Counted from the stretch's first letter, positions 1-8,735 are shown. The stretch: DNA of 42,146 nt from an uncultured Bacteroidales bacterium (GCA_944326225.1 CALVDI010000017.1:1-42146), one strand, 5' to 3'. Numbers and translations: made by a program. Notes: generated from the sequence alone by a model not told the origin.

Positions 1-15
1 TCTGAGGTATCTGTC

Positions 16-1284
16 ATGTACGCCTTAGCCGACTGCAATAACTTCTTCGTAAGCTGCGAGCGGGTCTTCAGACCGGATCTGGAAGGCCGGCCGGTAGTAG
101 TGCTGTCCAACAACGACGGCTGCGCTATAGCCCGCTCAAACGAGGCCAAGAAACTGGGTGTCAAGATGGGACAGCCGATGTTCGAGTTCAGGCATCTGAT
201 TGAGTCTGGTACCGTCACAGTCTTCTCTTCCAATTTCTCTCTCTATGGAGATATGTCCAGACGGGTGCAGATGACCCTGTCCAGGTTCGCTCCGGCCATT
301 GAAGTATATTCCATCGACGAGTCGTTCATCGACCTGCGCGGCATGAGCCCGGACACAGACTTTGACCGGTGGGCCAAGAATGTATCCCGCGAATGCCGCC
401 GCTGCACCGGCATCCCGGTCAGCGTAGGTGTCTCACCTACCAAGACCCTCGCGAAGATCGCGTCCAAACTGTGCAAGCAGTATCCCGCGACCAGAGGCGG
501 ATGCTGGATGCACCGGAAACAGGATGTGGAGAAGGTGCTGAGGACATTCCCGATAGAGGATATCTGGGGCATCGGCCGGCGCTACTCCAAACGGTTCAAG
601 GGATACTTCGGCATGAATACGGCCTGGGATTTCTATACCAGGGACGAGTCATGGGTGAGCAGCGAGATGGGCATCGGCGGAGTGAGGACCTGGAAAGAGC
701 TGCACGGTATGCCCTGTATCGAATTTGAAGATACGGAGCAGGCGAAGAAACAGATTATGATATCCAGAACATTCGCCAAGGAGATAACCGACCCGGATGA
801 CCTGTCCGCACAGGTCTCCATGTTCTGCGCGATGGCTGTGGAGAAACTCCGTAAACAAGGCTCCTGCTGTGGCAGCGTAACCACTTTCATTACGACCAAC
901 CGATTTCACAAGGACAGCGGCAGGTCGCAATTTGAAAGTCGCCTGACACAGTTTCCGACAGCCACGGACAGCACTATCGAGATCAACGCCGCCGTCATGC
1001 GGACTCTGCAGGAAATGTTCCGCAAAGGATACGGGTACAAGAGAGCCGGTGTTGTCCTCGGGGACATCATACAGGCCGATAAAGTGCAGATGGCTTTCTT
1101 TGACAATGTGGACCGGGAGAAACATGCCAGACTGATGAGCGTCATGGACAGCATAAACCGCCGCGGCGGACGCAATACCATAGGCGTGGCCTCACAGTCT
1201 CTGGACGGTATAAAAATGAACAGGGAGCACTTGTCTCCCTGTTATACCACTGACTGGAACGACATTCCTGTCGTCCACTGCTGA
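16..1284 (+). CDS. umuC: Y-family DNA polymerase V catalytic subunit UmuC
   Basis: This 422-residue protein is a translesion DNA polymerase of the UmuC branch of the Y family, which copies across damaged bases during the SOS response. The N-terminus carries the family opening with catalytic Asp6, and the second catalytic block SIDESF gives Asp101 and Glu102. A helix-hairpin-helix stretch (IWGIGRRY) lies near residues 180-190. A QMAFF pentapeptide at 358-362 resembles a beta-clamp-binding motif. The length matches full UmuC. The start is chosen because family homology begins at this Met; a GAGG lies eight bases upstream. The partner umuD is expected just left of the window, but too little sequence is present to show it. 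The gene ends 5 bases before the convergent rny stop. Regulation by LexA cannot be judged because the promoter is outside the window. Confidence 0.95.
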   Translation: MYALADCNNFFVSCERVFRPDLEGRPVVVLSNNDGCAIARSNEAKKLGVKMGQPMFEFRHLIESGTVTVFSSNFSLYGDMSRRVQMTLSRFAPAIEVYSIDESFIDLRGMSPDTDFDRWAKNVSRECRRCTGIPVSVGVSPTKTLAKIASKLCKQYPATRGGCWMHRKQDVEKVLRTFPIEDIWGIGRRYSKRFKGYFGMNTAWDFYTRDESWVSSEMGIGGVRTWKELHGMPCIEFEDTEQAKKQIMISRTFAKEITDPDDLSAQVSMFCAMAVEKLRKQGSCCGSVTTFITTNRFHKDSGRSQFESRLTQFPTATDSTIEINAAVMRTLQEMFRKGYGYKRAGVVLGDIIQADKVQMAFFDNVDREKHARLMSVMDSINRRGGRNTIGVASQSLDGIKMNREHLSPCYTTDWNDIPVVHC

Positions 1285-1289
1285 TGTTC

Positions 1290-2831
1290 CTACTTGGCGA
1301 AAGCCACTGAACGGGTCTCCCTGATGACCGTAATCTTCACCTGGCCGGGATAGACCATCTCGTTCTGGATCTTGCGGGCAATCTCGTTGGAAAGCATCTC
1401 CGCCTCGGCATCGCTCACCTGCTCGGCTCCCACAATCACCCTGAGCTCGCGTCCGGCCTGGATGGCGTATGTCTTGGTCACGCCAGGATAGGACATCGCT
1501 ATCGCCTCCATATCCTTCAGACGCTTGATGTAAGACTCGATGACCTCACGGCGGGCACCGGGCCTTGCACCTGAGATAGCGTCACCCACAAGAACTATCG
1601 GAGATATAAGAGACATCATCTCCACCTCCTCGTGATGCGCTCCGATGGCGTTGCATACCTCCGGTTTCTCCTTATACTTCTCAGCCAGCTTCATACCCAG
1701 GATAGCATGAGGCAGCTCCGAATCCTCTTCCGAGACTTTTCCGATATCGTGCAGCAGACCGGCACGCTTGGCTGTCTTGGGATTGAGTCCCAGCTCAGCC
1801 GCCATGGTCGCACAGATGTTGGCCACCTCACGGGAGTGCTGCAGCAGGTTCTGACCGTACGAGGAGCGGTATTTCATCCTTCCGACCAGCTTGACCAGCT
1901 CGGCGTGCAGACCGTGGATACCAAGATCTATACAGGTCCTCTTACCTGTCTCCATAATCTCGTCGTCCAGCTGCTTGCGTACTTTCTCCACAACTTCCTC
2001 GATACGGGCGGGATGAATACGTCCGTCAGTCACCAGCTGATGCAGGGCTAGACGGGCCACCTCCCTGCGGACAGGGTCAAATGCCGAAAGCAGAATGGCC
2101 TCGGGAGTGTCGTCCACGACTATCTCCACTCCTGTAGCCGCCTCCAGAGCCCGGATATTACGGCCCTCACGGCCTATGATACGTCCTTTCATCTCATCGT
2201 TCTCGATGTTGAAGACAGTCACAGCATTCTCGATTGCCGTCTCGGGAGCTACGCGCTGAATGGTGTTGATGACTATCCTCTTGGCCTCCTTTCCGGCTGT
2301 CATCCTGGCCTCGTCCATGACATCATTGATGTAGGACATCGCCTGGGTCTTGGCCTCCTCCTTCATGGTCTCCATCAGGACATCCTTAGCCTCGGCGGCG
2401 GACATTCCGGCCAGACTCTCCAGCTTCTCCACAGCATCCTTATGAAGCCTGTCGTACTCCTCTGCCTTACGGTTCACGACCTCCACCTGAGCCTTGAGAT
2501 TCTCCCTGACCACATCAGCCTCGCGCTGCTTGCGCTGCAGGTCCGAATATTGCTGGTTAAGCTGCATCTCTTTCTGTTTCAGCTTATTCTCAGTCTGCTG
2601 TATCTGGGAATTCTTCTCGTTGATATAACGCTCGTGCTCGCCTTTAAGCTGAAGGAATTTCTCCTTGGCCTGGAAGATCTTCTCCTTTTTGATGTTCTCT
2701 CCTTCCTGCTCGGCCTCCTTTATTATCTTGTCAGCCTGCTTCTTTCTGGCAGCCTTGATGACAAAAAAAGTAACCGCCGCCGCTATTGCGGCTACGACTA
2801 TCAGTAAAATGATTACTAACGAAATCTGCAT
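1290..2831 (-). CDS. rny: Ribonuclease Y (membrane-anchored endoribonuclease)
   Basis: RNase Y starts mRNA decay by endonucleolytic cleavage at the inner face of the membrane. From the ATG at 2831 the protein has 513 residues, typical for the family. It has an N-terminal transmembrane helix (about 3-25), a long charged coiled coil (about 30-190), a KH RNA-binding domain with the GREGRN loop near 219, and an HD hydrolase domain with HDIGK near 360. An upstream in-frame TTG at 2867 would add 12 residues without family support, so I reject it. The gene lies just downstream of a putative 6S RNA and zapA on the same strand, so it may be transcribed by read-through or from its own promoter in the 75-base gap. 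It is convergent with umuC. Confidence 0.96.
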   Translation of the reverse strand: MQISLVIILLIVVAAIAAAVTFFVIKAARKKQADKIIKEAEQEGENIKKEKIFQAKEKFLQLKGEHERYINEKNSQIQQTENKLKQKEMQLNQQYSDLQRKQREADVVRENLKAQVEVVNRKAEEYDRLHKDAVEKLESLAGMSAAEAKDVLMETMKEEAKTQAMSYINDVMDEARMTAGKEAKRIVINTIQRVAPETAIENAVTVFNIENDEMKGRIIGREGRNIRALEAATGVEIVVDDTPEAILLSAFDPVRREVARLALHQLVTDGRIHPARIEEVVEKVRKQLDDEIMETGKRTCIDLGIHGLHAELVKLVGRMKYRSSYGQNLLQHSREVANICATMAAELGLNPKTAKRAGLLHDIGKVSEEDSELPHAILGMKLAEKYKEKPEVCNAIGAHHEEVEMMSLISPIVLVGDAISGARPGARREVIESYIKRLKDMEAIAMSYPGVTKTYAIQAGRELRVIVGAEQVSDAEAEMLSNEIARKIQNEMVYPGQVKITVIRETRSVAFAK

Positions 2832-2905
2832 ATCTATAATTTTTATATATTGAGTTAATGTTCCCAATCTATAAAGAATTACGACCAGAAGACTGTTGAA
2901 GAAAA

Positions 2906-3093
2906 AAGCCGTTAGAACACTGTTTATCAGAAAAACCTAAAAAAATAGGATTTGAGCTCCGATTGCGGACTCAGACTTCCAACGTCCGGTAAAACCGAAT
3001 CCCCTTGCGGGTCACCCAGGCCTGTCTTCATCCATCGAGTTGGCTCTGTATTGTTAAAAATGTTGATTTTCGCAAAGAGCGATCTAACGGCTT
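2906..3093 (-). ncRNA. ssrS: Probable 6S RNA (SsrS)
   Basis: The zapA-rny gap can form an RNA of about 188 nt on the minus strand, closed by a perfect 11 bp stem (2906-2916 with 3083-3093). The 3' arm runs directly into a T-tract, so the closing stem can double as an intrinsic terminator. Inside are further pairable arms, including CCTA/TAGG around a run of seven T and a G+C-rich apical part. Size, rod-like closure and position match 6S RNA, which binds the housekeeping RNA polymerase holoenzyme. In Escherichia coli ssrS also follows zapA, which supports the call. The 5' end lies only about 6 bases from the zapA stop, so it may be processed from the zapA transcript. Strand and identity are inferred from structure and synteny, not from a covariance-model hit. 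Confidence 0.72.
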
Positions 3094-3099
3094 AAGCTA

Positions 3100-3414
3100 T
3101 TATTCCACATTATTTTCTATATACTCATCCAGTTGACTGTCCAAAAGCTGAATACTGTCCCGCATGTCTCCCAATACTGCCTCCAACCTCGCCTTCTCCA
3201 CCGCTGTCTGCACCAGAGCCACTGTCAGAAGTTCCTGATTGTCATGAAAATTCTTACGAAGTTTGAAATCCGAAAGCTTTTCCGACAACCCTTTTATCGT
3301 ATTCCTGATAAGACTCTCATCCTCCTGCGGAACCGTGTACTTGAACTTACGGTCAAGTATTGTAACATTGATTACAACATTACCTGATACCAACTTGTCC
3401 TTTTCCTCCTCCAT
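3100..3414 (-). CDS. zapA: Cell division protein ZapA
   Basis: This 104-residue protein fits ZapA, a small protein that binds FtsZ filaments and stabilises the division ring. The N-terminal half has the ZapA pattern (VTILDRKFKYTVPQEDE, then a helix with the family's L-x-x-K spacing). The C-terminal half is a helix suited to dimeric or tetrameric coiled-coil assembly. The length is normal. Its ATG lies only 2 bases after the stop of the upstream coiled-coil gene, so the two are translationally linked. Downstream is the probable 6S RNA and then rny. I am confident of the family; FtsZ binding is inherited from the family. Confidence 0.88.
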   Translation of the reverse strand: MEEEKDKLVSGNVVINVTILDRKFKYTVPQEDESLIRNTIKGLSEKLSDFKLRKNFHDNQELLTVALVQTAVEKARLEAVLGDMRDSIQLLDSQLDEYIENNVE

Positions 3415-3416
3415 AA

Positions 3417-3731
3417 TCAGTTACTCAGCAATGAAATACATTTGTCAATCTCCCGCACCAGTCTGTTTATGTTCTGTCTAGCTTCTTTAACATCCACAGC
3501 AGAAGTCTCAAAGGCTCCTGCCAACTGCAATTTATCTATCTTCTGTTCTAATTCTTTAATTTTGTTATTACTGTTTTCCAATCTTTCCCTGTAAGCCTCT
3601 ATCTCAGAGTCCTTGCGTCCAAGCTCGTCCTGCATCTCCCGGTTCTTCGCCAGAAGATTCTCATAGCGGGAAATGAAGTACTCTATCTTCCTCTTATGCG
3701 CTTCGATAAGTATTCTGCAACTCTCGTCCAT
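3417..3731 (-). CDS. Small coiled-coil protein upstream of zapA
   Basis: This 104-residue, highly charged protein is predicted to be almost entirely helical, with heptad-like spacing of Leu and Ile through about residues 10-70 (for example ENSNNKIKELEQKIDKLQ). It has no signal peptide and no membrane segment. It is followed after 2 bases by zapA, so the pair is probably one operon. A partner role in division-ring assembly, comparable to ZapB acting with ZapA, is an inference from the coiled-coil character and the linkage. I see no sequence motif that proves ZapB homology. Counterparts beside zapA are common in Bacteroidales as far as I recall. Upstream (3732-3769) there is only a short AT-rich gap. 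Confidence 0.75.
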   Translation of the reverse strand: MDESCRILIEAHKRKIEYFISRYENLLAKNREMQDELGRKDSEIEAYRERLENSNNKIKELEQKIDKLQLAGAFETSAVDVKEARQNINRLVREIDKCISLLSN

Positions 3732-3769
3732 AATAAACTTACAGCAGGCACAAAGTTATAAAAAATTAT

Positions 3770-4594
3770 TTATCTATCATCATCTGTTATCCCAAACTTG
3801 TCCGCATCCATCCAAGCGGGGAATTTTTTCCGGAAACTGCGCAGAGCCTCCATGTCCAGAGATGCCTCCAGAAAGCCTTCCTGCCCTCTCATTTCCCCGC
3901 ATTGCGCCAGATGTCCGACAGAGCGTCCCTTGTAGTCCACTATAAGGGAGCCTCCGCTGTAACTGTCCTCCGGGCTCTCCCCGGTACGGTTGCAGAAAAC
4001 GAACCAGGACTGGTTCTCCACCGCCCTGGCATGAGCCAGTATGGATGCCGCCTCTATCCTTGAAGATGGCCACGAAGCCACATTCAGCATTACATCATAG
4101 GCATTGTCGCCGGCATTCCTGCTCCAGACCGGGAAACGCAGGTCGTAGCACACATTGAGTCCGATCCGCCAGCCCAGGTACTCCACCACCTTCCTGTCGT
4201 GACCGGATGCGAATACCTCATTCTCCCCGCTCATCCTGAAAAGATGCCGTTTGTCATAGGCCTCTGCCCTGCCGTCCGGATACACGAAGTACATCCGGTT
4301 ATGGACACGGCCGTCACCCATCACCGGGACGGAGCCGGCAAGGGCCGCACCTGTCTCAGCGGCAAGACCACGCATCCACCGCAATGTCGGCCCGGACTCC
4401 GGCTCAGCATACTTCACATTGGAAGTAAAACCGGTTGTGAAGAATTCCGGCAACACTATCAGATCCGGCCTCAGCCCCTGCCGTAGACTCCTCATATGCC
4501 CGTTAACGAGCCTCTCCAGCCGCATCCTGTTTCCATCAGGATCCTCCCAAAGCACATCCGTCTGGCATACAGACACATTGAGCACCCGCTTCAT
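3770..4594 (-). CDS. Carbon-nitrogen hydrolase, omega-amidase (YafV/Nit2-like)
   Basis: This 274-residue enzyme belongs to the nitrilase superfamily. The catalytic triad is visible: Glu50 in LPEFFTTGF, Lys115 in YDKRHLF and Cys149 in NVCYDLRFP. The TGF after the Glu is typical of the YafV/omega-amidase subgroup, which hydrolyses alpha-ketoglutaramate and alpha-ketosuccinamate and so repairs transamination by-products. There is no signal peptide, so it is cytoplasmic. The start codon overlaps the stop of the upstream symporter gene by 4 bases (ATGA), indicating translational coupling. The coupling to a dicarboxylate-type transporter fits a role on small keto-acid amides or dicarboxylates, but the substrate is not shown by the sequence. 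Confidence 0.9.
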   Translation of the reverse strand: MKRVLNVSVCQTDVLWEDPDGNRMRLERLVNGHMRSLRQGLRPDLIVLPEFFTTGFTSNVKYAEPESGPTLRWMRGLAAETGAALAGSVPVMGDGRVHNRMYFVYPDGRAEAYDKRHLFRMSGENEVFASGHDRKVVEYLGWRIGLNVCYDLRFPVWSRNAGDNAYDVMLNVASWPSSRIEAASILAHARAVENQSWFVFCNRTGESPEDSYSGGSLIVDYKGRSVGHLAQCGEMRGQEGFLEASLDMEALRSFRKKFPAWMDADKFGITDDDR

Positions 4595-5763
4595 ACCTCT
4601 GACCGCTTAAATATCCTATCCACTATCATGGCGATGGCACCGTCTCCGGTCACATTGCAGGCCGTTCCGAAACTGTCCATCGCAATATAAAGCGCAATCA
4701 TCAACCCCTGCATATCCTCGTCGAAACCTAAAATAGAGCCGATAATGCCTATAGAGGCCATGATTGCCCCGCCGGGAACACCGGGAGCCGCCACCATGGC
4801 TATACCCAGCATAAATATAAACTCAGTGTACACCCCTATGTCAGAAGGCATTCCTGTCATAATCGAAAGCGCCAGGGCACAGGCCACAATCTTGAGCGTA
4901 CTGCCCGAAAGATGAATAGTGCCGCAGAGCGGTATCACGAAGTCAGCTACCTCGGCCCTCACCCCGTTTTTCTTTGCCTGAGCCAGGGTCACGGGTATGG
5001 TCGCAGCAGAGGACTGCGTACCGAGCGCGGTCATATAGGCCGGCAGCATATTGCGCAAACTCTTCAACGGATTCTTCCCCGCAACGGCCCCGGCTATGCA
5101 GAACTGTATCAGCAGCAGGGCCACATGCAGTACGAATATCACGATGATGACCTTCAGGAAAAGAGCGAGTATCGTCATCACCGTTCCCTCCACGCCCATT
5201 TTCAGGAAAATGCCGAAAATATACAAAGGCAGCAGTGGGATGATGACCTTGCGGATGACCATCATGATGACCTCCCGGAACTCGCTAAGCATCCCGCACA
5301 TGATATTGCCCTTTATAGCAGAAAGGGCCAGTCCCAGCACAAAGGAAAGAACCAGGGCGGACATGACTCCGAACAGGGGCGGCATATCAATTACAAAATA
5401 AGGATCCAGTCCGTTGCCGGACACAACGGACTGGCTTACCGCAAAGGCATCCGCGTCCAGTATATGAGGATACACCGCTCCGCACACCCCATAGGCGAAA
5501 TATCCCGACAGGACTGTCGACACGTATGCGATAAGTGTCGTCGCCCCCAGCATACGTCCGGCACCGCGTCCCAGTTCCGCTATTCCGGGTGCCACAAGCC
5601 CCAGGATCAAAAGCGGTATTATGAAGTTCAGGAAATTGCCGAACAGTGAATTGACGGTCACAAATACCCTGGCCAGAGCCGGAGGGAAAAACCATGAGCA
5701 CCCTATACCGGCCAGAATAGCTATGACTATCTTCAGCAAAAGGGATATCTTTATTTTTCTCAT
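4591..5763 (-). CDS. Dicarboxylate/amino acid:cation symporter (DAACS family)
   Basis: This 390-residue polytopic membrane protein has the GltP/SstT/DctA fold. Hydrophobic segments run throughout, and the C-terminal half has the re-entrant-loop pattern of the family (TALGTQSSAATIPVT, then CGTIHLSGSTLK). The substrate-binding helix motif DSFGTACNVTGDGAIAMIVDR is near the end. Family members import C4-dicarboxylates, glutamate, aspartate or serine with Na+ or H+; I cannot assign the substrate. It is a little shorter than DctA, as is usual for SstT-like forms. The gene is coupled by a 4-base overlap to the downstream nitrilase-family hydrolase. It is divergent from the glycosyltransferase gene across a 63-base gap that must hold both promoters. 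Confidence 0.92.
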   Translation of the reverse strand: MRKIKISLLLKIVIAILAGIGCSWFFPPALARVFVTVNSLFGNFLNFIIPLLILGLVAPGIAELGRGAGRMLGATTLIAYVSTVLSGYFAYGVCGAVYPHILDADAFAVSQSVVSGNGLDPYFVIDMPPLFGVMSALVLSFVLGLALSAIKGNIMCGMLSEFREVIMMVIRKVIIPLLPLYIFGIFLKMGVEGTVMTILALFLKVIIVIFVLHVALLLIQFCIAGAVAGKNPLKSLRNMLPAYMTALGTQSSAATIPVTLAQAKKNGVRAEVADFVIPLCGTIHLSGSTLKIVACALALSIMTGMPSDIGVYTEFIFMLGIAMVAAPGVPGGAIMASIGIIGSILGFDEDMQGLMIALYIAMDSFGTACNVTGDGAIAMIVDRIFKRSEV

Positions 5764-5784
5764 ATGTACTCAGTCTGTCTAAAA

Positions 5785-5817
5785 TTGGCCGAATATACCA
5801 ATATTTTCGTACATTTG
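5785..5817 (+). promoter_or_regulatory. Putative Bacteroidales-type promoter for the glycosyltransferase-pyrC pair
   Basis: A TACATTTG at 5810-5817 fits the Bacteroidota -7 consensus TAnnTTTG, with a TTG at 5785-5787 as a possible -33 element (22-base spacing, slightly long). Transcription would start near 5822-5824, leaving almost no leader if ATG 5827 is used and about 15 bases if ATG 5839 is used. Confidence 0.55.
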
Positions 5818-5826
5818 TAAAAATGT

Positions 5827-6570
5827 ATGCAAATAGACATGGAGCACAGCAAGATTGTAATCATCCCGACATACAATGAGAAGGAGAATATAGAGAAGAT
5901 CATACGCAAGGTGCGCTCTCTCGACGGGGACTTTCACATACTGATCGTGGACGACGGCTCCCCTGACGGCACCGGCGCGATAGTCAAGGGATTACAGAAA
6001 GAATTTTCCGACACACTTTTCATCATCGAGCGCTCCGGCAAGCTCGGACTCGGCACAGCCTACATCGCAGGCTTCAAATGGTGCCTGGAACACGGCTATG
6101 ACTATATCTTCGAGATGGACGCCGACTTCTCGCACAATCCCGAAGACCTGATCCGACTCTACAACGCATGCGCCTCAGACGGAGCAGATATATCCATAGG
6201 TTCCCGTTACGTGGAGGGCATAGCCGTGAGGGACTGGCCGCTCAGCCGCATCATGATATCCTACGGAGCGTCTTTCTACGTACGCACCGTACTCGGAATA
6301 AAAGTGTACGACTCCACCGCCGGCTTTGTGTGCTACAGCAGAAAGGTATTGGAGACCATTGATTTGGACCGGATACGCATGAAAGGCTACGGATTCCAGA
6401 TAGAAATGAAATACAATGCCTACAGGCTGGGATTCAATATAAAGGAGGTTCCCATCATCTTCACCGACCGCAAGGAGGGCAAGTCAAAGATGAGCAGTTC
6501 CATATTCGGAGAGGCGTTCAGAGGAGTAATCGCTCTAAGATTCAGGAAAATAACCCCAAAGCAACACTGA
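5827..6570 (+). CDS. Polyprenol monophosphomannose synthase-like glycosyltransferase (GT2)
   Basis: This 247-residue, soluble GT-A glycosyltransferase resembles the catalytic domain of dolichyl-phosphate mannose synthase. Motifs are PTYNE (14-18), VDDGSPDGT (41-49) and the metal-binding block MDADFSHNP (97-105). Enzymes of this type move mannose from GDP-mannose to a polyprenyl phosphate, giving a lipid-linked donor for envelope glycosylation. No C-terminal membrane segment is present, so this is the short form. Translation may begin at ATG 5827 or ATG 5839 (MEHSKIV); the PTYNE spacing suits the second, and the nearby promoter suits it too. The stop overlaps the ATG of the dihydroorotase gene (TGATG), so the two are coupled, a pairing that recurs in Bacteroidales. 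Confidence 0.9.
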   Translation: MQIDMEHSKIVIIPTYNEKENIEKIIRKVRSLDGDFHILIVDDGSPDGTGAIVKGLQKEFSDTLFIIERSGKLGLGTAYIAGFKWCLEHGYDYIFEMDADFSHNPEDLIRLYNACASDGADISIGSRYVEGIAVRDWPLSRIMISYGASFYVRTVLGIKVYDSTAGFVCYSRKVLETIDLDRIRMKGYGFQIEMKYNAYRLGFNIKEVPIIFTDRKEGKSKMSSSIFGEAFRGVIALRFRKITPKQH

Positions 6571-7931
6571 TGGGCACACTGATAAAGGACATACGCATAG
6601 TAAATGAAGGACGTATGACAGAGGGCAGCGTCCTGATTGAGGGTAAGACAATAGCCTCTGTCATGCAGGCATCGGATCCTGATTACGGACATCAGGTCCA
6701 TGAGGCAGAAAACTTTGCGGGAGAGGTAATCATTGGGGGCAGTGAGGCGATGCTGCTGCCGGGCGTCATAGACGACCAGGTGCATTTCCGAGAGCCAGGC
6801 GCCACCCGGAAGGGCTGCATAGCCTCTGAGAGCGCGGCTGCCGTCCTCGGCGGAGTAACATCCTTCATGGACATGCCCAACAACAACCCTCCGGCAACCA
6901 CCGTCGGACTACTTGAAAGCAAATACGACGCAGCCGCCCGGGAGTCATGGGCCAACTACTCCTTTTATATCGGGGCCACAAACGACAATATCGAAGAGCT
7001 CCGGCGTGCCGACCGCAGTAATGTCTGCGGCATAAAGGTCTTCATGGGCTCCTCTACCGGCAATATGCTGGTGGACTCCCAGGAGGCGCTCGATGCGGTA
7101 TTCTCCCTCGACGGATGGCTTATAGCTACCCACTGCGAAGACGAGGCCACTATCCGGCACAATCTGGAAGAAGCCAGAGCCCGATACGGTGACTCCCCCA
7201 TTCCGTTCAGCGCCCATCCGCTGATCCGCAGCCGCGAGGCCTGCCTGAAATCATCGGCAAAGGCTGTGGAACTGGCAAGGAGACACGGCACACGCCTGCA
7301 CGTGCTGCATGTAAGCACAGCCGAGGAAATTGACATGCTGTCGGAGGCACATGTGAAGCATCCGGGCATCAGCGCGGAGGTCTGCGTACACTATATGTGG
7401 TTCGATGACAGGGATTACGACCGTTACGGAAGTCTTGTCAAATGCAATCCGGCCATCAAGACCCAAGCCGACCGGGAGGCTATAACCGCTGCTGTGCGTG
7501 AAGGCCTTGTCCAGGCTGTGGCTACCGACCATGCACCGCATCTGTTCGAGGAGAAGAAGCAGGATTACCTCCATGCTCCGTCGGGTCTGCCGACCGTGCA
7601 GCACTCGCTGGTGATGATGCTCCAGCTGGCCGAACGCGGCTGTTTTCCCATAGAGCAGGCGGTACGTATGATGTCCCACTCCCCTGCCGACCTGTTCCGT
7701 ATTGACCGCCGGGGATATATCAGAGAAGGGTACTTCGCCGACCTGGTCATCGTACGCCGCCGTCCATGGACTGTCTCCAAGGACAACATCGCCTACCGCT
7801 GCGGCTGGTCTCCCCTCGAAGGGACTGTATTCGACTGGGCCGTCACCGACACCTTCGTCAACGGCACCCGCACAGTCCGCGACAGCCGCCTCACCTCCCT
7901 CCGCACCCCCGCCCGCCTGCACTTCCACTGA
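6570..7931 (+). CDS. pyrC: Dihydroorotase
   Basis: This 453-residue amidohydrolase fits dihydroorotase, which closes carbamoyl-aspartate to dihydroorotate in pyrimidine synthesis. Conserved features are the metal-site block DDQVHFREPG (68-77), the substrate loop FMDMPNNNPP (99-108), the carboxylated-lysine position Lys156 (GIKVFMGSS), His188 (ATHCED), His247 (HVLHVST) and Asp320 (ATDHAPH). The first His of the usual HxH pair is Gln70 here, while His72 and Arg74 remain. I recall the same DDQVHFREPG in other Bacteroidetes dihydroorotases, so this is likely a lineage variant rather than damage. An allantoinase or hydantoinase role is possible but less likely given the REPG block. The start codon overlaps the glycosyltransferase stop. 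After the stop comes a structured repeat. Confidence 0.88.
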   Translation: MGTLIKDIRIVNEGRMTEGSVLIEGKTIASVMQASDPDYGHQVHEAENFAGEVIIGGSEAMLLPGVIDDQVHFREPGATRKGCIASESAAAVLGGVTSFMDMPNNNPPATTVGLLESKYDAAARESWANYSFYIGATNDNIEELRRADRSNVCGIKVFMGSSTGNMLVDSQEALDAVFSLDGWLIATHCEDEATIRHNLEEARARYGDSPIPFSAHPLIRSREACLKSSAKAVELARRHGTRLHVLHVSTAEEIDMLSEAHVKHPGISAEVCVHYMWFDDRDYDRYGSLVKCNPAIKTQADREAITAAVREGLVQAVATDHAPHLFEEKKQDYLHAPSGLPTVQHSLVMMLQLAERGCFPIEQAVRMMSHSPADLFRIDRRGYIREGYFADLVIVRRRPWTVSKDNIAYRCGWSPLEGTVFDWAVTDTFVNGTRTVRDSRLTSLRTPARLHFH

Positions 7932-7960
7932 TTGATTCCACAAAAAACCAGAGGCAAGTT

Positions 7961-8137
7961 CTGCTGCGCTATATCTGACAAATTTGAAGCATCGGTGCGG
8001 TGACTGTAAGATTATACCTGATTCACAACGACTTACTGGACACACTGCACATTTGGGCATGTTTAAAAGTGCCCAAATGTGCATTGAACACCCATAACGC
8101 ACTGATTACCAAGTACCCTCTTTTACACACCGCACCG
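7961..8137 (+). repeat. REP-like structured repeat, copy A (left boundary of the island)
   Basis: This 177 bp element matches a 178 bp element at 24596-24773 in sequence blocks, order and orientation. It opens with a 30-base block (CTGCTGCGCTATATCTG onward) differing by one base from copy B. It contains an outer inverted repeat CGGTGCGGTG/CACCGCACCG (7993-8002 and 8128-8137) and a perfect 14 bp hairpin with a 10-base loop (8046-8059 and 8070-8083). No T-tract follows the hairpin, so it is not a standard terminator. The nested palindromes resemble REP/BIME elements mobilised by RAYT transposases, one of which lies next to copy B. Confidence 0.8.
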
Positions 8138-8192
8138 CCACTTCCAAAATGTTTATGAGTGACATCTCCTCAAACGCACCTCGCCATTACCG

Positions 8193-8315
8193 TCATACCG
8201 GCGTTTCATTATCATCAACCCGATGTCGTTTGAGCAGATAATACTCATGAACAAAACTTCTATAGCCTAACTTTTTCATATCTGCATATCGGTACTTAAA
8301 ACGTCCATTATTTTT
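8193..8315 (-). pseudogene. Short open stretch, possible gene remnant
   Basis: The 8138-8333 interval has no full gene. On the minus strand one frame is open for 40 codons and reads plausibly as protein (KYRYADMKKLGYRS, then HEYYLLKRHR), with an internal ATG at 8279 that would give a 28-residue peptide ending at TGA 8193-8195. It is in the same frame as the ORF at 8334-8735 and separated from it by two TAA codons. It may be the eroded tail of a longer gene, or a chance open frame. I recognise no family. Confidence 0.25.
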
Positions 8316-8333
8316 TTACATAAATTTCTGCTT

Positions 8334-8735
8334 TTAAGAAAGTTGATCAAGTCGTTCTTTTGCCAGTCTGCGAAGACGATTGAAAAGTTCCAAATTCAAA
8401 GTCGTACCAAAACTTGCAACTAAATCTTCTTCTACTAGTTCAGCAATTATTGTCAATGCAACACGTTTTTTTGAAAACATAACAACACCCGCCATGAATT
8501 TTTCGGAAAGATTTACCCTATCTCCGTCAGTTATAACACTAGAGGATATCATTATGCGAATCATATCATAATAATTAGGGTTTACATCTGAATTTTCACA
8601 TCCAGGCACAATTTTCTGAATTTTCTGAATATGATTTAAGCATATTAATTCCCAAATTTTTATATCATTTTCGGTGTCTTGTATACTACGACAATCAGAT
8701 ATACAAATGGCATTACCTTGTTCCATTTGTTTCAT
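8334..8735 (-). CDS. Hypothetical protein, possibly a truncated gene
   Basis: This 133-residue ORF has no signal peptide, no transmembrane segment and no motif I recognise. It is mixed alpha-helical, with a basic C-terminal helix (NRLRRLAKERLDQLS). The region is A+T-rich. The same frame stays open for 21 codons upstream of the ATG, without a usable start, back to a TAA at 8799-8801; those codons spell a GRDY..AV pattern that resembles the Sel1 repeat of the DUF805 protein encoded at 12699-13580. This suggests that the ORF may be the remaining part of a longer, stop-interrupted gene. It lies 162 bases after the last clear gene of the cluster, so membership of that operon is uncertain. Confidence 0.5.
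   Translation of the reverse strand: MKQMEQGNAICISDCRSIQDTENDIKIWELICLNHIQKIQKIVPGCENSDVNPNYYDMIRIMISSSVITDGDRVNLSEKFMAGVVMFSKKRVALTIIAELVEEDLVASFGTTLNLELFNRLRRLAKERLDQLS

Noticed and set aside
2832..2867. Longer rny start at TTG 2867
   Set aside because: ATG 2831 starts directly before the membrane helix, as in the family.
8046..8083. 14 bp hairpin as the pyrC terminator
   Set aside because: No T-tract follows on either strand and the hairpin is part of a repeat that also occurs after the RAYT gene.
7251..8102. 283-codon minus-strand ORF across the end of pyrC and the repeat
   Set aside because: It is antisense to pyrC over most of its length and continues into the REP-like repeat; no domain.
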